A stretch of 64,000 nt of DNA from Methanopyrus sp. SNP6 (GTDB lineage Archaea > JAADCQ01 > Methanopyri > Methanopyrales > Methanopyraceae), in contig NZ_CP019436.1 in the NCBI RefSeq assembly GCF_002201895.1, forward strand, positions 1-64,000. Reading direction: 5' to 3'. The notes beneath the pieces are model-generated. The model did no database searches, was not told the DNA's origin, and saw only the letters and a list, made by a program, of their open reading frames with translations. Below, one piece after another: positions 36,498-44,742 of the stretch. The position numbers were made by a program, and so were the translations under genes. Numbering within the stretch: the stretch's first letter is position 1; each line of letters opens with the position of its first letter.

Positions 36498-37562
36498 TTG
36501 GCGAGGGTCCGGGTCGGAGTCCTGGGTGCCACTGGCATTGTAGGCCAGCGGTTCATCAGCTTGCTGGCCGACCATCCGTGGTTCGAGCTCGAGGCCGTGA
36601 CGGCGTCGCCACGTTCCGCCGGGAAGACTTACGCAGAAGCCGCTAAGTGGTACTTGGAAGAGCCGATGCCGGAGGACGTGGCGGAGCTCACCGTATTGGA
36701 GACCGACCCGGAGGAGGTGGAGCGCGAAGCGGACGTAGACCTGGTGTTCTCCGCGTTACCGTCGGACGTGGCGCGCAACGTCGAGCCGGCGTTCGCGGAG
36801 GTGGGCTTCGCCGTCGCCAGTAACGCCAGCGCGTACCGCATGGAAGAGGACGTCCCCCTGGTGGTACCCGAGGTCAACCCTGATCACCTGGAACTCATCG
36901 ACGTGCAGCAGGATGAGCGTGGTTGGAACGGCTTCATCGTGACGAACCCTAACTGTTCGACTATTCAGATGGTCCTGACCCTCAAGCCGCTGATGGACGA
37001 GTACGGGATCGAGAGCGTGGTAGTCTCAACGATGCAGGCGGTCTCCGGCGCCGGTTACGCGGGCGTACCGTCCATGGCCATCATCGACAACGTGATCCCA
37101 TATATCGAGGGCGAGGAGGAGAAAATGGAAACCGAGACCCTTAAGATTCTGGGCGAGCTGGACGGAGACCGCGTCGAATTCGCGGATATCAAGGTCTCCG
37201 CGTCGTGTCACCGAGTGCCCGTGTTGGACGGTCACACCGAGGCTATCTTCGTAGCGACCGAAGAAGAGTCTGACCCGGAAGAGGCTGCGGAGATTCTGGC
37301 AGGGTTCCTGGGAGTCCCGCAGAAGAAGGATCTACCTAGCGCACCGGAGCGTCCCGTCGTGGTCATGGAGGAAGAAGACAGACCGCAGCCGAGATTCGAC
37401 CGTGACGTCTACGGCGGTATGGCCGTGGTCGTCGGTAGGATCCGTAAGGACCCGGTATTCGGCGGCCTGAAGTACGTGTGCGTTAGTCACAACGCGGTGA
37501 GGGGCGCTGCTGGCGCTTCCGTGCTGAACGCCGAGCTCCTCGTCGAAGAAGGTTATCTGTAA
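36498..37562 (+). CDS. asd: Aspartate-semialdehyde dehydrogenase
   Basis: 354 residues, NADP-dependent reduction of aspartyl phosphate on the path to lysine, threonine and methionine. In archaea its product also feeds the ADTH route to aromatics, whose aroA'/aroB' genes are at 58-60 kb. The Rossmann motif [15 protein letters not shown] opens the protein. The active-site cysteine is in [10 protein letters not shown] (about 155), and the catalytic histidine region is [13 protein letters not shown]. It starts at TTG 36498. The stop overlaps the convergent LOG-like gene by 10 bases. Confidence 0.94.
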   Translation: MARVRVGVLGATGIVGQRFISLLADHPWFELEAVTASPRSAGKTYAEAAKWYLEEPMPEDVAELTVLETDPEEVEREADVDLVFSALPSDVARNVEPAFAEVGFAVASNASAYRMEEDVPLVVPEVNPDHLELIDVQQDERGWNGFIVTNPNCSTIQMVLTLKPLMDEYGIESVVVSTMQAVSGAGYAGVPSMAIIDNVIPYIEGEEEKMETETLKILGELDGDRVEFADIKVSASCHRVPVLDGHTEAIFVATEEESDPEEAAEILAGFLGVPQKKDLPSAPERPVVVMEEEDRPQPRFDRDVYGGMAVVVGRIRKDPVFGGLKYVCVSHNAVRGAAGASVLNAELLVEEGYL

Positions 37563-38022
37563 CCGACCAGACGCTCCGCTTTCTTCACGGCTTCCTTGGG
37601 TGATCCCGCCCCCTCGATCTCACCTCGCCTCGCTAGCTCCTCGGCCCACCCTCCCGATAACGTCAGGCCCACAACCGGCTTCCCCATCTTCTTGGCCAGG
37701 GAGATCTCGGAGAGCGTCCCCCATCCGCCCGCGACGGCGATTACGGCGTCTCCCGCCCTGACCACCAGAGCGTTCCGTGCCTCTCCCAGACCCGTCGGGA
37801 TGACGTCGACGTATGGGTTGGCCTCGTCCCGCATCTCACCCGGTAAGATACCTACGGTGATACCCCCTCCTCCCGCGCTCCTCTGCATGCCGCCTCCATC
37901 ACGCCTCCTCTTCCACCGCAGACCAGGACGTGGTTTCGTCGGGCGATCTCGCGGCCAAGTTCCTCAGCGAGATTCAGGACGTCCTCCGAGGCCCTTCCGC
38001 TACCGATCACCGAGATCTGCAA
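37553..38022 (-). pseudogene. LOG-like (TIGR00725) gene with a -1 frameshift in a G5 tract
   Basis: From TTG 38022 (QISVIGSGRASEDVLNLAEELG) the frame reads the typical nucleotide-binding start VCGGRGGVMEAACRGAREEG. It then hits a stop just after a run of five G (coding strand; C at 37863-37867). Slipping back one base there restores GITVGILPGEM, EANPYVDVIPTGLGEARN and AGGWGTLSEISLAKKMGKP to the stop at 37553, a complete protein of about 156 residues. Relatives are phosphoribohydrolases acting on nucleoside monophosphates (LOG/lysine decarboxylase-like). The break is one base: a recent mutation, a sequencing error in a homopolymer, or programmed slippage. Confidence 0.8.
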
Positions 38023-38059
38023 CGAGGTCTTCCCCCGCGAAGGAGTTTTTGCGATGATG

Positions 38060-38130
38060 ACGACCTCAGCTGGCGTAACAATCCACATCGGGGGCAGCCT
38101 CCGGCCAACCGGGTGTTCGTCATCAGTCGT
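38060..38130 (-). ncRNA. Candidate C/D box small RNA
   Basis: On the minus strand between the LOG-like gene and trpC: ACGAC, then TGATGA (C box), and 50 bases on CTGA (D box), then G and GTCGT, which pairs with ACGAC as a terminal stem. An internal CGATGTG could be a C' box. The 12 bases before the D box contain TTGTTACG, complementary to CGTAACAA near the conserved 3' end of 16S rRNA. A clear D' box is missing, so this is a candidate only. Confidence 0.4.
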
Positions 38131-38133
38131 GGA

Positions 38134-38155
38134 GTCCCGGGATCGGTCCCGGGAC
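38134..38155. other. Perfect 9-bp inverted repeat
   Basis: GTCCCGGGA, loop TCGG, TCCCGGGAC. A perfect hairpin on either strand, adjacent to the candidate C/D RNA and in the 255-base gap before trpC. It could be a terminator, an RNA processing signal or an operator. No T-run follows it on either strand. Confidence 0.5.
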
Positions 38156-38277
38156 CCCAAGTCATCCGTACGATCTCCTATCATCCGTTTCATCATCTCC
38201 CTGGCTCGGTCGGGGCGCAGCCACCCCATCCGGACGTCGGACCAAGCCGATATCGTCATCGCCGGGGGTGTTCCGAG

Positions 38278-39045
38278 CTGCTGGACGAGATCCTGGAGCG
38301 CGTGAGGGAAAGGGTAGAGGAGATCCGTGACCGCACGTTCACGCCGAGGGCGGGAGGAAGATCGCTGCGGAAGGCCCTTTCGGGCCCCGGTGTGGCAGTG
38401 ATCGCCGAGGTGAAACCCGCCTCCCCCTCCCAGGGCAGGCTACGCGACGTGGACACGGAGGATGTCGTCGAGAGGGCACGTGCGTACGAGCGAGGTGGTG
38501 CGGCAGGTATCTCCGTGTTAACCGAGCCCGAGTTCTTCGACGGTCGGCCTAAGTACGTCGAGGTCGTCCGGGAAGTCGTGGATGTTCCGGTGCTTCGCAA
38601 GGACTTCATAATCGACCCGGTGCAGGTAGAGGAGAGCGCGCACTACGGGGCCGATGCCGTACTGATCATCGCCGCGGCCGTAGGTGGAGAGGCCCCTGAA
38701 CTGATCGACCTTTCACACGAGCACGGTATGGAGGTTCTACTGGAGATCGACCGTCGGGAGCACTTCGAACTGCTAAGCGAGTGCGATCCCGACGTCGTAG
38801 GGGTGAACAACCGGGACCTCCGCACGCTCGAGGTGGATCTTAGTCGAACCTTCGACCTGGGTCCCGAGATTAAGGACCTCACGAACGCCCCCCTCGTCGC
38901 CGAATCCGGCGTTTCCGGACCTGAGGATGTCGTCCGGCTGGGCGAAGTAGTCGACGCGGTGTTGGTCGGTACGTACCTGATGCGGGCGTCCGACCCGAGT
39001 GAAGCGGTAAGAGAGCTCGTGGAAGCGGGGCGGTCGACGGAGTGA
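38278..39045 (+). CDS. trpC: Indole-3-glycerol phosphate synthase
   Basis: A (beta/alpha)8 enzyme of tryptophan synthesis, about 255 residues: VIAEVKPASPSQG (catalytic Glu/Lys), VLRKDFIIDPVQV, VVGVNNRDLRTLEVDL, and SGVSGPEDV near the end. Similarity already begins at LLDEILERVRERVEEI, but no ATG, GTG or TTG is present there. GGGGGTG is 8 bases before two CTG codons at 38278/38281, so a CTG start is possible. GTG 38302 is the first standard start but would cut off the first helix. The stop overlaps the next start (GTGA). No other trp genes are nearby. Confidence 0.9.
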   Translation: MLDEILERVRERVEEIRDRTFTPRAGGRSLRKALSGPGVAVIAEVKPASPSQGRLRDVDTEDVVERARAYERGGAAGISVLTEPEFFDGRPKYVEVVREVVDVPVLRKDFIIDPVQVEESAHYGADAVLIIAAAVGGEAPELIDLSHEHGMEVLLEIDRREHFELLSECDPDVVGVNNRDLRTLEVDLSRTFDLGPEIKDLTNAPLVAESGVSGPEDVVRLGEVVDAVLVGTYLMRASDPSEAVRELVEAGRSTE

Positions 39046-39863
39046 TCGATCCGCACAAGCTGGCATGGTCGGTGGTTTTCGGTATCTCCAGAGGCCTCTA
39101 CGTGTTCGCGGGGTCGTTCATCGCGGCGGCCCTGTACCGGTACGTTGCGGAGGAGCGGATAACGATGACAACGGCCATGTTCGTGGGACTCATCACCGCG
39201 GGATTCGCGTCGGGTCCGCAGAAGTTGGCCGCGCTGGCCATCAGCCAGCCTAACGTCGAGGTGCTCTCCTGGACGGTCGCGGCCCTGTTCGCGATACCCG
39301 CCAGGACCTACGGAGACGCACTGGGTAAGCGACTACTAGAGGCGCGGTTGTCCTCGATGAAACCCACGACCAAAGTGTACCGGCTTCCCGAGGATCCAGA
39401 CAATATCGAAGACGTCCCTGGGGAACCTCCAGCGCCTCGAGAGGTGAAGAAGCGGATCGCGGGACGTGAGTACGAGTTTCCGCGGGGAACCTCCCGGGAG
39501 GACGTGGAGCGGGTGATCAAGCGGGACTTAGAGGAAGAGGGGGGCGTGGGACGAGCGGTGGTGCGTGTCGACGGTGACGAGGTCAAGGTGAGGCTCGCCG
39601 GCGCGAAGCCACCAGTCTCGCACACCCTTCCCCCGGATAAGGTCGCCGTCTCGGTAAAACCCAAGGGTGGGTCGGCTCACATCGGTGAGGGGGACAAAGT
39701 GATAGTGTACGCCGACGGTCAAATGATCTGCGAGGCGGAGGTCTGGAAGCGGTCCAAGAGTGGCGTCGTCTTGGTCGTGGATCGGGATCACGCGGACGAG
39801 CTCATGCGCCTAGTTACCAAGGGTAAGGACGTGTCCCTTGTGGTGGAACCGACTGAGGAATGA
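39042..39863 (+). CDS. Membrane protein with charged C-terminal domain
   Basis: 273 residues. Two or three N-terminal helices (about 8-30 and 42-62, starting LAWSVVFGISRGLYVFAGSF) are followed by a cytoplasmic region. That region has a proline-rich linker (VPGEPPAPREVKKR) and a beta-rich C-terminal module (GEGDKVIVYADGQMICEAEV, GVVLVVDRDHADELM) vaguely like RCK-C/TrkA-C ligand-binding domains. I do not recognise the family. GTG 39042 overlaps the trpC stop by four bases, so it is probably co-translated. Confidence 0.5.
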   Translation: MIDPHKLAWSVVFGISRGLYVFAGSFIAAALYRYVAEERITMTTAMFVGLITAGFASGPQKLAALAISQPNVEVLSWTVAALFAIPARTYGDALGKRLLEARLSSMKPTTKVYRLPEDPDNIEDVPGEPPAPREVKKRIAGREYEFPRGTSREDVERVIKRDLEEEGGVGRAVVRVDGDEVKVRLAGAKPPVSHTLPPDKVAVSVKPKGGSAHIGEGDKVIVYADGQMICEAEVWKRSKSGVVLVVDRDHADELMRLVTKGKDVSLVVEPTEE

Positions 39864-39867
39864 CTGT

Positions 39868-39944
39868 GCCCCGTGGTTAGCCAGACCGGTCATCCGTCGC
39901 CTTCCGGTCGTCACCCGTCCCGGTCCCAGCCTCGGCCACGGGGC
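39868..39944 (-). ncRNA. Candidate structured RNA, possibly H/ACA-like
   Basis: In the gap between two convergent genes a perfect 9-bp stem GCCCCGTGG/CCACGGGGC closes 77 bases. Inside it a second perfect stem GACCGG/CCGGTC spans a 14-base loop containing GGCGACGGATGA. On the minus strand ACA follows the closing stem directly, as in H/ACA guide RNAs, and the loop has GA/TGA elements as in a K-loop. The left internal loop is unusually long, so the class is uncertain. A bidirectional terminator is the plain alternative. Confidence 0.35.
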
Positions 39945-40046
39945 TCATCGGCGGCCCCTACTCCCCCTCATCGGGTGTGCCACCCTCAGGTTTTCGGGGC
40001 CGTCCTCTGGCAGAGGCCATGGGCGTTCGAGAGTTAACCCTTTCGA

Positions 40047-40619
40047 TCAGAAGGGTTCCAGATCGGGGTAGTAATCCCTGAACCTCCGGAGGGCCTCCTC
40101 GGTCGCCTCAGGGAAACGTCGACGTAGCTCCTTCACGAACTCTCCGCGTGTTCTTCCAGGGATCAGTCCCAATATCTCGGAGACGACACTCAACGCCCGA
40201 TCCGATGGCTCCCTGGGTACCTCTAGGGTGAGCGTGAGCACGTCCCCGAGGACGCGCTTGTGTTTGCGTGGGACGGAACCTAGGAGTATCCCGGCGCCGA
40301 AGTCGACTAAGCCGGGGACCCCACTACTCCGTCGCTCCGCAGTCAGCTTCCCGTAAGACTCTGGTCGGTAGCAGTGGAACTCCACGTAAGCGTCGAACGG
40401 TCGAAGGTTCTCGACGACCCGTCGCCAACGCGCACCGACTTCGGAACGGTGGAACGACGGATCCACCGTACTCACGTAAGGTCCGTTCTTGAACACCCTA
40501 GAGGTCCGGAATCCATCGGGTAATACCCTGCGAACTACAGGCTCGAGGGCACGACCTTCATCCCCGTGGACCCCGTACACGGCTACTGGTCTGCGGATGG
40601 GGTGATCGTTTGCGCTCAT
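40047..40619 (-). CDS. DUF2119 protein
   Basis: A 190-residue protein of a family found mainly in methanogens. Seen: VAVYGVHGDEGRALEPVVRR, where HGDE resembles the zinc-binding GxHGxE of succinylglutamate desuccinylase/aspartoacylase-like peptidases, and later YVEFHCYRPESYGKL. A metal-dependent amidohydrolase role is possible but unproven. Its ATG (40619) overlaps the divergent priL start (40610) by 10 bases, so the two 5' ends interlock and the promoters must lie within each other's coding sequence, or one start is further in. Confidence 0.65.
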   Translation of the reverse strand: MSANDHPIRRPVAVYGVHGDEGRALEPVVRRVLPDGFRTSRVFKNGPYVSTVDPSFHRSEVGARWRRVVENLRPFDAYVEFHCYRPESYGKLTAERRSSGVPGLVDFGAGILLGSVPRKHKRVLGDVLTLTLEVPREPSDRALSVVSEILGLIPGRTRGEFVKELRRRFPEATEEALRRFRDYYPDLEPF

Positions 40620-41830
40620 GGTTTCCCCACGCCCCGACGGTATCCGTTCCGGAGGTAGGACCGGAGGAGGTTCTGTCGTACCGTGATGAAATCAGGACCA
40701 GGGTCAGGTCCTACGCGTTCGGGCTCGACGACTGGATGGCGAAGGTGAAGACGCGCCGCGCTTACCTGCGCAAGATCAGGGACGAGGATGAGTCGGAGGT
40801 TTTACGCGTGTACGGAGCTCTCCTAACCGTAGCGGCCGCCGGACCGCGCCCAGTCCGTCACCTGATAGCCGAAGGTGAGTCAGCGATGGCCGAGACAGCG
40901 CTCTACGACCTCCGTCGCGAGGACGGGTCCGCCATGTCCTACCCTGAGGAACGTGTCCTCAGTGATCTGTACCTGTGGGACGTACGGGTTCTCGAGCGCG
41001 ACCTGGGCCTCTACGCGGTCCATTTCTCGTTTCCACTCATTCATCGGTCCCCCGAGGGGCAGAAGTTGAAGGTGTTGGTGTGGGAACGCGCCCCGTTGGA
41101 GAAGGTTCTGAAGGAGGTTAGGTCGAACAGGGTCCTCGGTGTGAGAGTCCTCGATCCCGCAGGGTGGAACGACGTCTGGATATGCACGCGATGCGGGGCC
41201 ACGAGGCGGGGAGGAACGGGGGACTTGGAGCAGGATCACGCCCGCAGGTGCTCCAACTGCCGTGGGCGAATGCGGAGACCGGACCCCAACTTACTCGAGA
41301 TGCTCAAGGAACCGGAAGGATACCTGATCATGCATTTCAAGACACTGGCACGGACATTCCGCGAGGATGTCCGCCGGTTAGTGATCTCCGACATCGAATC
41401 TCTGGGTGGCGTAGAGGCCGAGGAGCTGCGGGAATTCTGCCTCAAACTGTTCCCGAAGGTTCGGAAGCGCTTGGAGCGCGTTGAGAAGGGGGAGGGCGGC
41501 CGGTTTCCGCCGTGTATCCGGGAGCTCTTACGGAGGGCTCAAGAAGGGGAGAACTTGCCCCACGAGGCCCGCTTCGCACTGGCTGCCTTCCTAGTCAACG
41601 CGGGGTGGGACGTGGACCGCGTGGTGGAAGTGTTCTCGAACCTTCCGGACTTCGACGAAGAGCGTACCAGATATCAGGTTCGCCACATCGCGGGTGAAGT
41701 GGGTGGAGGCACACGGTATTTACCTCCGAATTGCGAGAAAATGAAGGCGTGGGGACTATGTCCCCGTGGGGATTGCGGTGTGAAGAACCCGCTCACGTAT
41801 TATCGCCGACCTAAGGCCGACGATGGGTGA
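40610..41830 (+). CDS. priL: DNA primase large subunit with an inserted zinc ribbon
   Basis: 406 residues, partner of the catalytic PriS in making RNA/DNA primers. The C-terminal 4Fe-4S domain shows its cysteines in FPPCIRELL (about 303), NCEKMKAWGLC (about 378-388) and GDCGVKNPLTYYRR, ending in the usual YY motif. Unusually, a CxxC...CxxC zinc ribbon (ICTRCG, then RRCSNC, about 188-220) is inserted between the N-terminal helical domain and the Fe-S domain. TTG 40610 is the only usable start. priS is not in the window. Confidence 0.88.
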   Translation: MRSWFPHAPTVSVPEVGPEEVLSYRDEIRTRVRSYAFGLDDWMAKVKTRRAYLRKIRDEDESEVLRVYGALLTVAAAGPRPVRHLIAEGESAMAETALYDLRREDGSAMSYPEERVLSDLYLWDVRVLERDLGLYAVHFSFPLIHRSPEGQKLKVLVWERAPLEKVLKEVRSNRVLGVRVLDPAGWNDVWICTRCGATRRGGTGDLEQDHARRCSNCRGRMRRPDPNLLEMLKEPEGYLIMHFKTLARTFREDVRRLVISDIESLGGVEAEELREFCLKLFPKVRKRLERVEKGEGGRFPPCIRELLRRAQEGENLPHEARFALAAFLVNAGWDVDRVVEVFSNLPDFDEERTRYQVRHIAGEVGGGTRYLPPNCEKMKAWGLCPRGDCGVKNPLTYYRRPKADDG

Positions 41831-42186
41831 ACCGTTATACGAACCGGGGGCACTCCAAGCTCGTCCGCCAACGTTTCGAGATTCTCTTCAACCTCCTTCA
41901 CGCGGCTGCCATCCTTGCCGATCGCCCTGTGATGGTCGTCCACGTACACCGTGGCAGCCAAGTAACCAGTTCCCTTACCCCTGGGTCCTCTCACTATGAC
42001 TTCGGCCACACCGCAATCATCGAATTCTTCCCGTAAGAACCGTCTGGTATACTCCTTCATCCACTTGAGCCTCGTGTCCCTCCTGGGCTTACTCCGGAGT
42101 TTTTTGAACCACTCACACTCCTCACACTCCAACTGATCGAGCGATGGACGAACGGGACCTCCGCACCGTGGACACCTCAGGGACAC
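41800..42186 (-). CDS. Zinc-ribbon plus KH-like RNA-binding protein
   Basis: 128 residues. An N-terminal zinc ribbon (CPRCGGPVRP, then CEECEW) is followed by a helical linker and a domain with RAIGKDGSRVKEVEENL, the GxxG of a KH fold, similar to NusA-like KH modules. It likely binds RNA. It is the last gene of the pncB operon, one base after the membrane protein gene, and overlaps priL tail to tail by 31 bases. Confidence 0.65.
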   Translation of the reverse strand: MSLRCPRCGGPVRPSLDQLECEECEWFKKLRSKPRRDTRLKWMKEYTRRFLREEFDDCGVAEVIVRGPRGKGTGYLAATVYVDDHHRAIGKDGSRVKEVEENLETLADELGVPPVRITVHPSSALGRR

Positions 42187-42187
42187 T

Positions 42188-42760
42188 TCAGTCCCCCTCC
42201 TTTAACTGCTTCCACAGTTTCCTAACCTTCTCTACTTCCTCCTCTTCAGGCTCCGTCTTTCTGAGCTTACGCTCGACTTTTGGCGGCTCCTTCTGGGCCT
42301 TTTCGGCCTTCTGTGCTTTATCACCCATCGACTGCTGGGAGAGCCGTCGCTCGAATTTCACCAATCCGTATCCCATTATGACTGCTATGGTCGCCAGCCC
42401 GACCGCCGTCACCAGCGCGTAGTACCTCAGTTCACGCAGCGATCTAGTAAGTCCCTGCAGACCCGCCTTGTGGGCGTGTTTCCTTTCGGGTTTCTTTTTT
42501 TCCTTCTTCTTGGTTTCTTCGACTTTCTTTCCGGACTCGGCTTCCTGTACCTTACCGGTCGTGGATATGGATCGAGGCTGTGAGACGCCAGCATGACCGC
42601 CGCCCTCGCCGGTTATCGTCGTCGGCCCACTGGGCGTCGTAGACGGCTGGACTGTAGGGGTAGCCTGTCCAGTTCCCGTCGTGGTGCCCCCCTCCTGAGC
42701 TGTGACCGGGGCTATCAAGAGGGACGATATCACCAACACGACGATAACGGGGTGGATCAC
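42188..42760 (-). CDS. Secreted/membrane protein with Thr-rich linker
   Basis: About 190 residues. A signal peptide (VIHPVIVVLVISSLLIAPVTA) is followed by a Thr/Ser/Gly/Pro-rich outer segment (about 25-70), a Lys/Glu-rich stretch and a membrane helix (about 118-138, YYALVTAVGLATIAVIMGYG). A charged helical tail rich in Lys and Glu ends it. With the signal cleaved, the thin Thr-rich part would be outside and the charged tail inside. GTG 42760 overlaps the ribB stop (GTGA) and has GGGGGG upstream. Function unknown. Confidence 0.6.
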   Translation of the reverse strand: MIHPVIVVLVISSLLIAPVTAQEGGTTTGTGQATPTVQPSTTPSGPTTITGEGGGHAGVSQPRSISTTGKVQEAESGKKVEETKKKEKKKPERKHAHKAGLQGLTRSLRELRYYALVTAVGLATIAVIMGYGLVKFERRLSQQSMGDKAQKAEKAQKEPPKVERKLRKTEPEEEEVEKVRKLWKQLKEGD

Positions 42761-43431
42761 CCATCGCCCCCCTTCCACGCTTTCAAGATGTCCTCACCGG
42801 TCAGGAACGGAGCGCCATGCTCTCTCGCGACGTGCTCGGCTTTTTCACGCGGGAGGGCTCCTCCACCAGATTCCAACATCTCACATATGACCGCGACCTT
42901 AGGTTTTAACTCGACTAGTTCGAGTAACGCCGCGGTGAGCTCGGTATGCCCTCGACGCTCCTCTAAAAGCCCGTCGAAAGGGCGCAGCAGGTGCACATGT
43001 CCCGGAGACCTGAACTCCTCACCGAACTCACGTACTGGGTCTTCATGGTCGCGGGTGAAGAACTCCGCCAGCTTCCGTATAGTCAGAGCACGATCCTCGT
43101 CGGTAACCCCTGTAAATGTGTCTCGGTGGTTAACGGTAATCGAGAACGTGGAACGCTCATCGTACGGTATATCGTCGGGCCACGTGGCACGCAGTAGTGG
43201 ATGATCCGACCGCCCGTAAACGTCCACCAGGAAGGGTAAGCGTATTTTCCGGGCGTGTTCCGGGTGTATTACAACGCAGATCAATCCACCCGCGACCTCC
43301 CGGAGTTCCGCGACGTGATCTGGCGTAACCTCAGGAGCCCAAAACACCATATCGGTTTCTCCTTCGCGGTCCTCTGAATCGAAAATGAACACGGGCTTTC
43401 CACGTCTCAACGCCCGCCGGACGGATTGCAA
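42757..43431 (-). CDS. ribB: 3,4-dihydroxy-2-butanone 4-phosphate synthase
   Basis: About 224 residues making the four-carbon unit of riboflavin from ribulose 5-phosphate. Signatures: FDSEDREGETDMVFWAPEVT near the N-terminus (metal-binding Glu and acidic loop), SITVNHRDTFTGVTD, and FRSPGHVHLLR with RRGHTELTAALLEL. Not fused to GTP cyclohydrolase II, as usual in archaea. I prefer TTG 43431 (GGTGAGG upstream); GTG 43470 is possible and would deepen the overlap with ribK from 25 to 64 bases. The flavin genes ribK and ribB are adjacent and overlapping. Confidence 0.92.
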   Translation of the reverse strand: MQSVRRALRRGKPVFIFDSEDREGETDMVFWAPEVTPDHVAELREVAGGLICVVIHPEHARKIRLPFLVDVYGRSDHPLLRATWPDDIPYDERSTFSITVNHRDTFTGVTDEDRALTIRKLAEFFTRDHEDPVREFGEEFRSPGHVHLLRPFDGLLEERRGHTELTAALLELVELKPKVAVICEMLESGGGALPREKAEHVAREHGAPFLTGEDILKAWKGGDG

Positions 43432-43850
43432 GTCAACTTCCTCACCAACTCCCAAATCGACGGTCCCCACACCTCGATCTTTACCGTGTCACCGTGGGTC
43501 ACGTTGATCTCACGTCGTAGTTCAGTCTCGGATATAAACTCCACTTGATCCCGATGCTCCGTTAGGTCCGGAAAGACCAGCCATGCGGGCCTTCCGCCCA
43601 CTAAACAGGGGTAAAGCCAAGCTCCTCCGTACTCACCGTGCGGTTCTATTCTATACCCGTACGAAGAAGCGAGCTCACGGAGCGACTCGCGCTCCTCACG
43701 CTCCACCCGGACGTTGAACGTTCCCGGGAACGGTCGTGTCCCGATCACCCTCTCGATTTCTCTCCGGTAGTACGGGATGCTGACGTAGCGACGGCCTTCA
43801 CCCAACCCCTTCACGTACTCACCCACGACCACAGTCGGTCCCGTAGACAT
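43407..43850 (-). CDS. ribK: CTP-dependent riboflavin kinase
   Basis: 147 residues forming the archaeal six-stranded riboflavin kinase that uses CTP instead of ATP to make FMN. Seen: GEGRRYVSIPYYRREIERVIG, RPFPGTFNVRVE (the PxPGTxNv nucleotide/flavin loop) and VEFISETELRREINVTHGD. It has no N-terminal HTH domain, so it is the free kinase. Its start lies 32 bases inside the RIO kinase gene and its end inside ribB. Confidence 0.9.
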   Translation of the reverse strand: MSTGPTVVVGEYVKGLGEGRRYVSIPYYRREIERVIGTRPFPGTFNVRVEREERESLRELASSYGYRIEPHGEYGGAWLYPCLVGGRPAWLVFPDLTEHRDQVEFISETELRREINVTHGDTVKIEVWGPSIWELVRKLTCNPSGGR

Positions 43851-44742
43851 CTCGCCTCACCCTCTCTACGACCTCGTCTACGTCCGCCGACACTCCGTAT
43901 TTTCGCTCAAAGAACGATACGAGATTCTTCACGTCTCGCTGGAGTGTCTCAAACGCCCCCGGCTCCTTCACTTTCACGGCCTCGGATAAGTCGATGATGT
44001 ACGGCGTACCGTCGTCACCGACTAGGATGTTGAACGCGCTTAGATCACCGTGGACTAACTCGGCGTTCACGGCCAGCCGTACAACCTGGTTCAACAGATC
44101 TTCCAGTACCGACCTCGGATCATCCAGGTCCGGCGCCCGGTGTAGGGGTTCACCCGGGATGTACTCCATCACGATAAGGCCAGGACGTGCGTCGTAAGGC
44201 TCCGGTACCTTTACACCGGCTTCGTACGCGCGCCGCAATCGGGAGAACTCCCTCAGAGCGGCGTCCCCACGTCTGATCCTCCGCACCTCGCCGCCCTCCA
44301 CCCGGTAGATTCTCTCCTCGTACCGCTCCTCGTACCCGGTGTGCGCACGGTACACCTTCAGGGCGACCTTCTCCCCGTCACGCTCCGCTAGCAGGACGTC
44401 CGCTTCCTTCCCCGTCATGATCGTTCCGAGGATACGATCTACTCCGGCGTACTCCGCCAGCGGATCGGGTTCCGGGATTCCACGTTCCTCGGGTTCTAAC
44501 ACCTCAGAAAGCGTGTCCTCGATGACCCCCAGGGTTTCCTCGGAGATTTTCCCCTTCTCCCTCTGTATCCGCAACGCCTCCAAGAATCGATTCGCGTCCT
44601 CTGGACTCACCTCCGCCCCCTCCAATGCCTCTAAGAACGGCTCGGGATCGTCTTTCTGCACCGTTTCTAGCAGTGCGCGTCCCAACTGCTCCAACTCCGT
44701 GGACCCCCTGCGGACGCCGGAGCCACGGAGAGGGGATCTCAC
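43819..44742 (-). CDS. RIO-type serine/threonine kinase
   Basis: 307 residues. About 95 N-terminal helical residues of unknown role precede a RIO kinase domain: ILGTIMTGKEADVLLAERDG, VALKVYRAHTG (catalytic Lys), VMEYIPGEPL (hinge), VHGDLSAFNILV (catalytic HGDLSxxN) and YIIDLSEAV (metal-binding IID). Archaeal Rio1 is tied to 40S/30S ribosome maturation. The insert between strands (RYEERIYRVEGGE) fits Rio1. The stop region overlaps ribK by 32 bases and the start overlaps pncB by four. Confidence 0.88.
   Translation of the reverse strand: MRSPLRGSGVRRGSTELEQLGRALLETVQKDDPEPFLEALEGAEVSPEDANRFLEALRIQREKGKISEETLGVIEDTLSEVLEPEERGIPEPDPLAEYAGVDRILGTIMTGKEADVLLAERDGEKVALKVYRAHTGYEERYEERIYRVEGGEVRRIRRGDAALREFSRLRRAYEAGVKVPEPYDARPGLIVMEYIPGEPLHRAPDLDDPRSVLEDLLNQVVRLAVNAELVHGDLSAFNILVGDDGTPYIIDLSEAVKVKEPGAFETLQRDVKNLVSFFERKYGVSADVDEVVERVRRDVYGTDCGRG

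Noticed and set aside
39868-39944. tRNA on either strand at 39868-39944
   Set aside because: The acceptor-like stem and length fit, but there is no GGTTC-type T arm and no anticodon arm in register.
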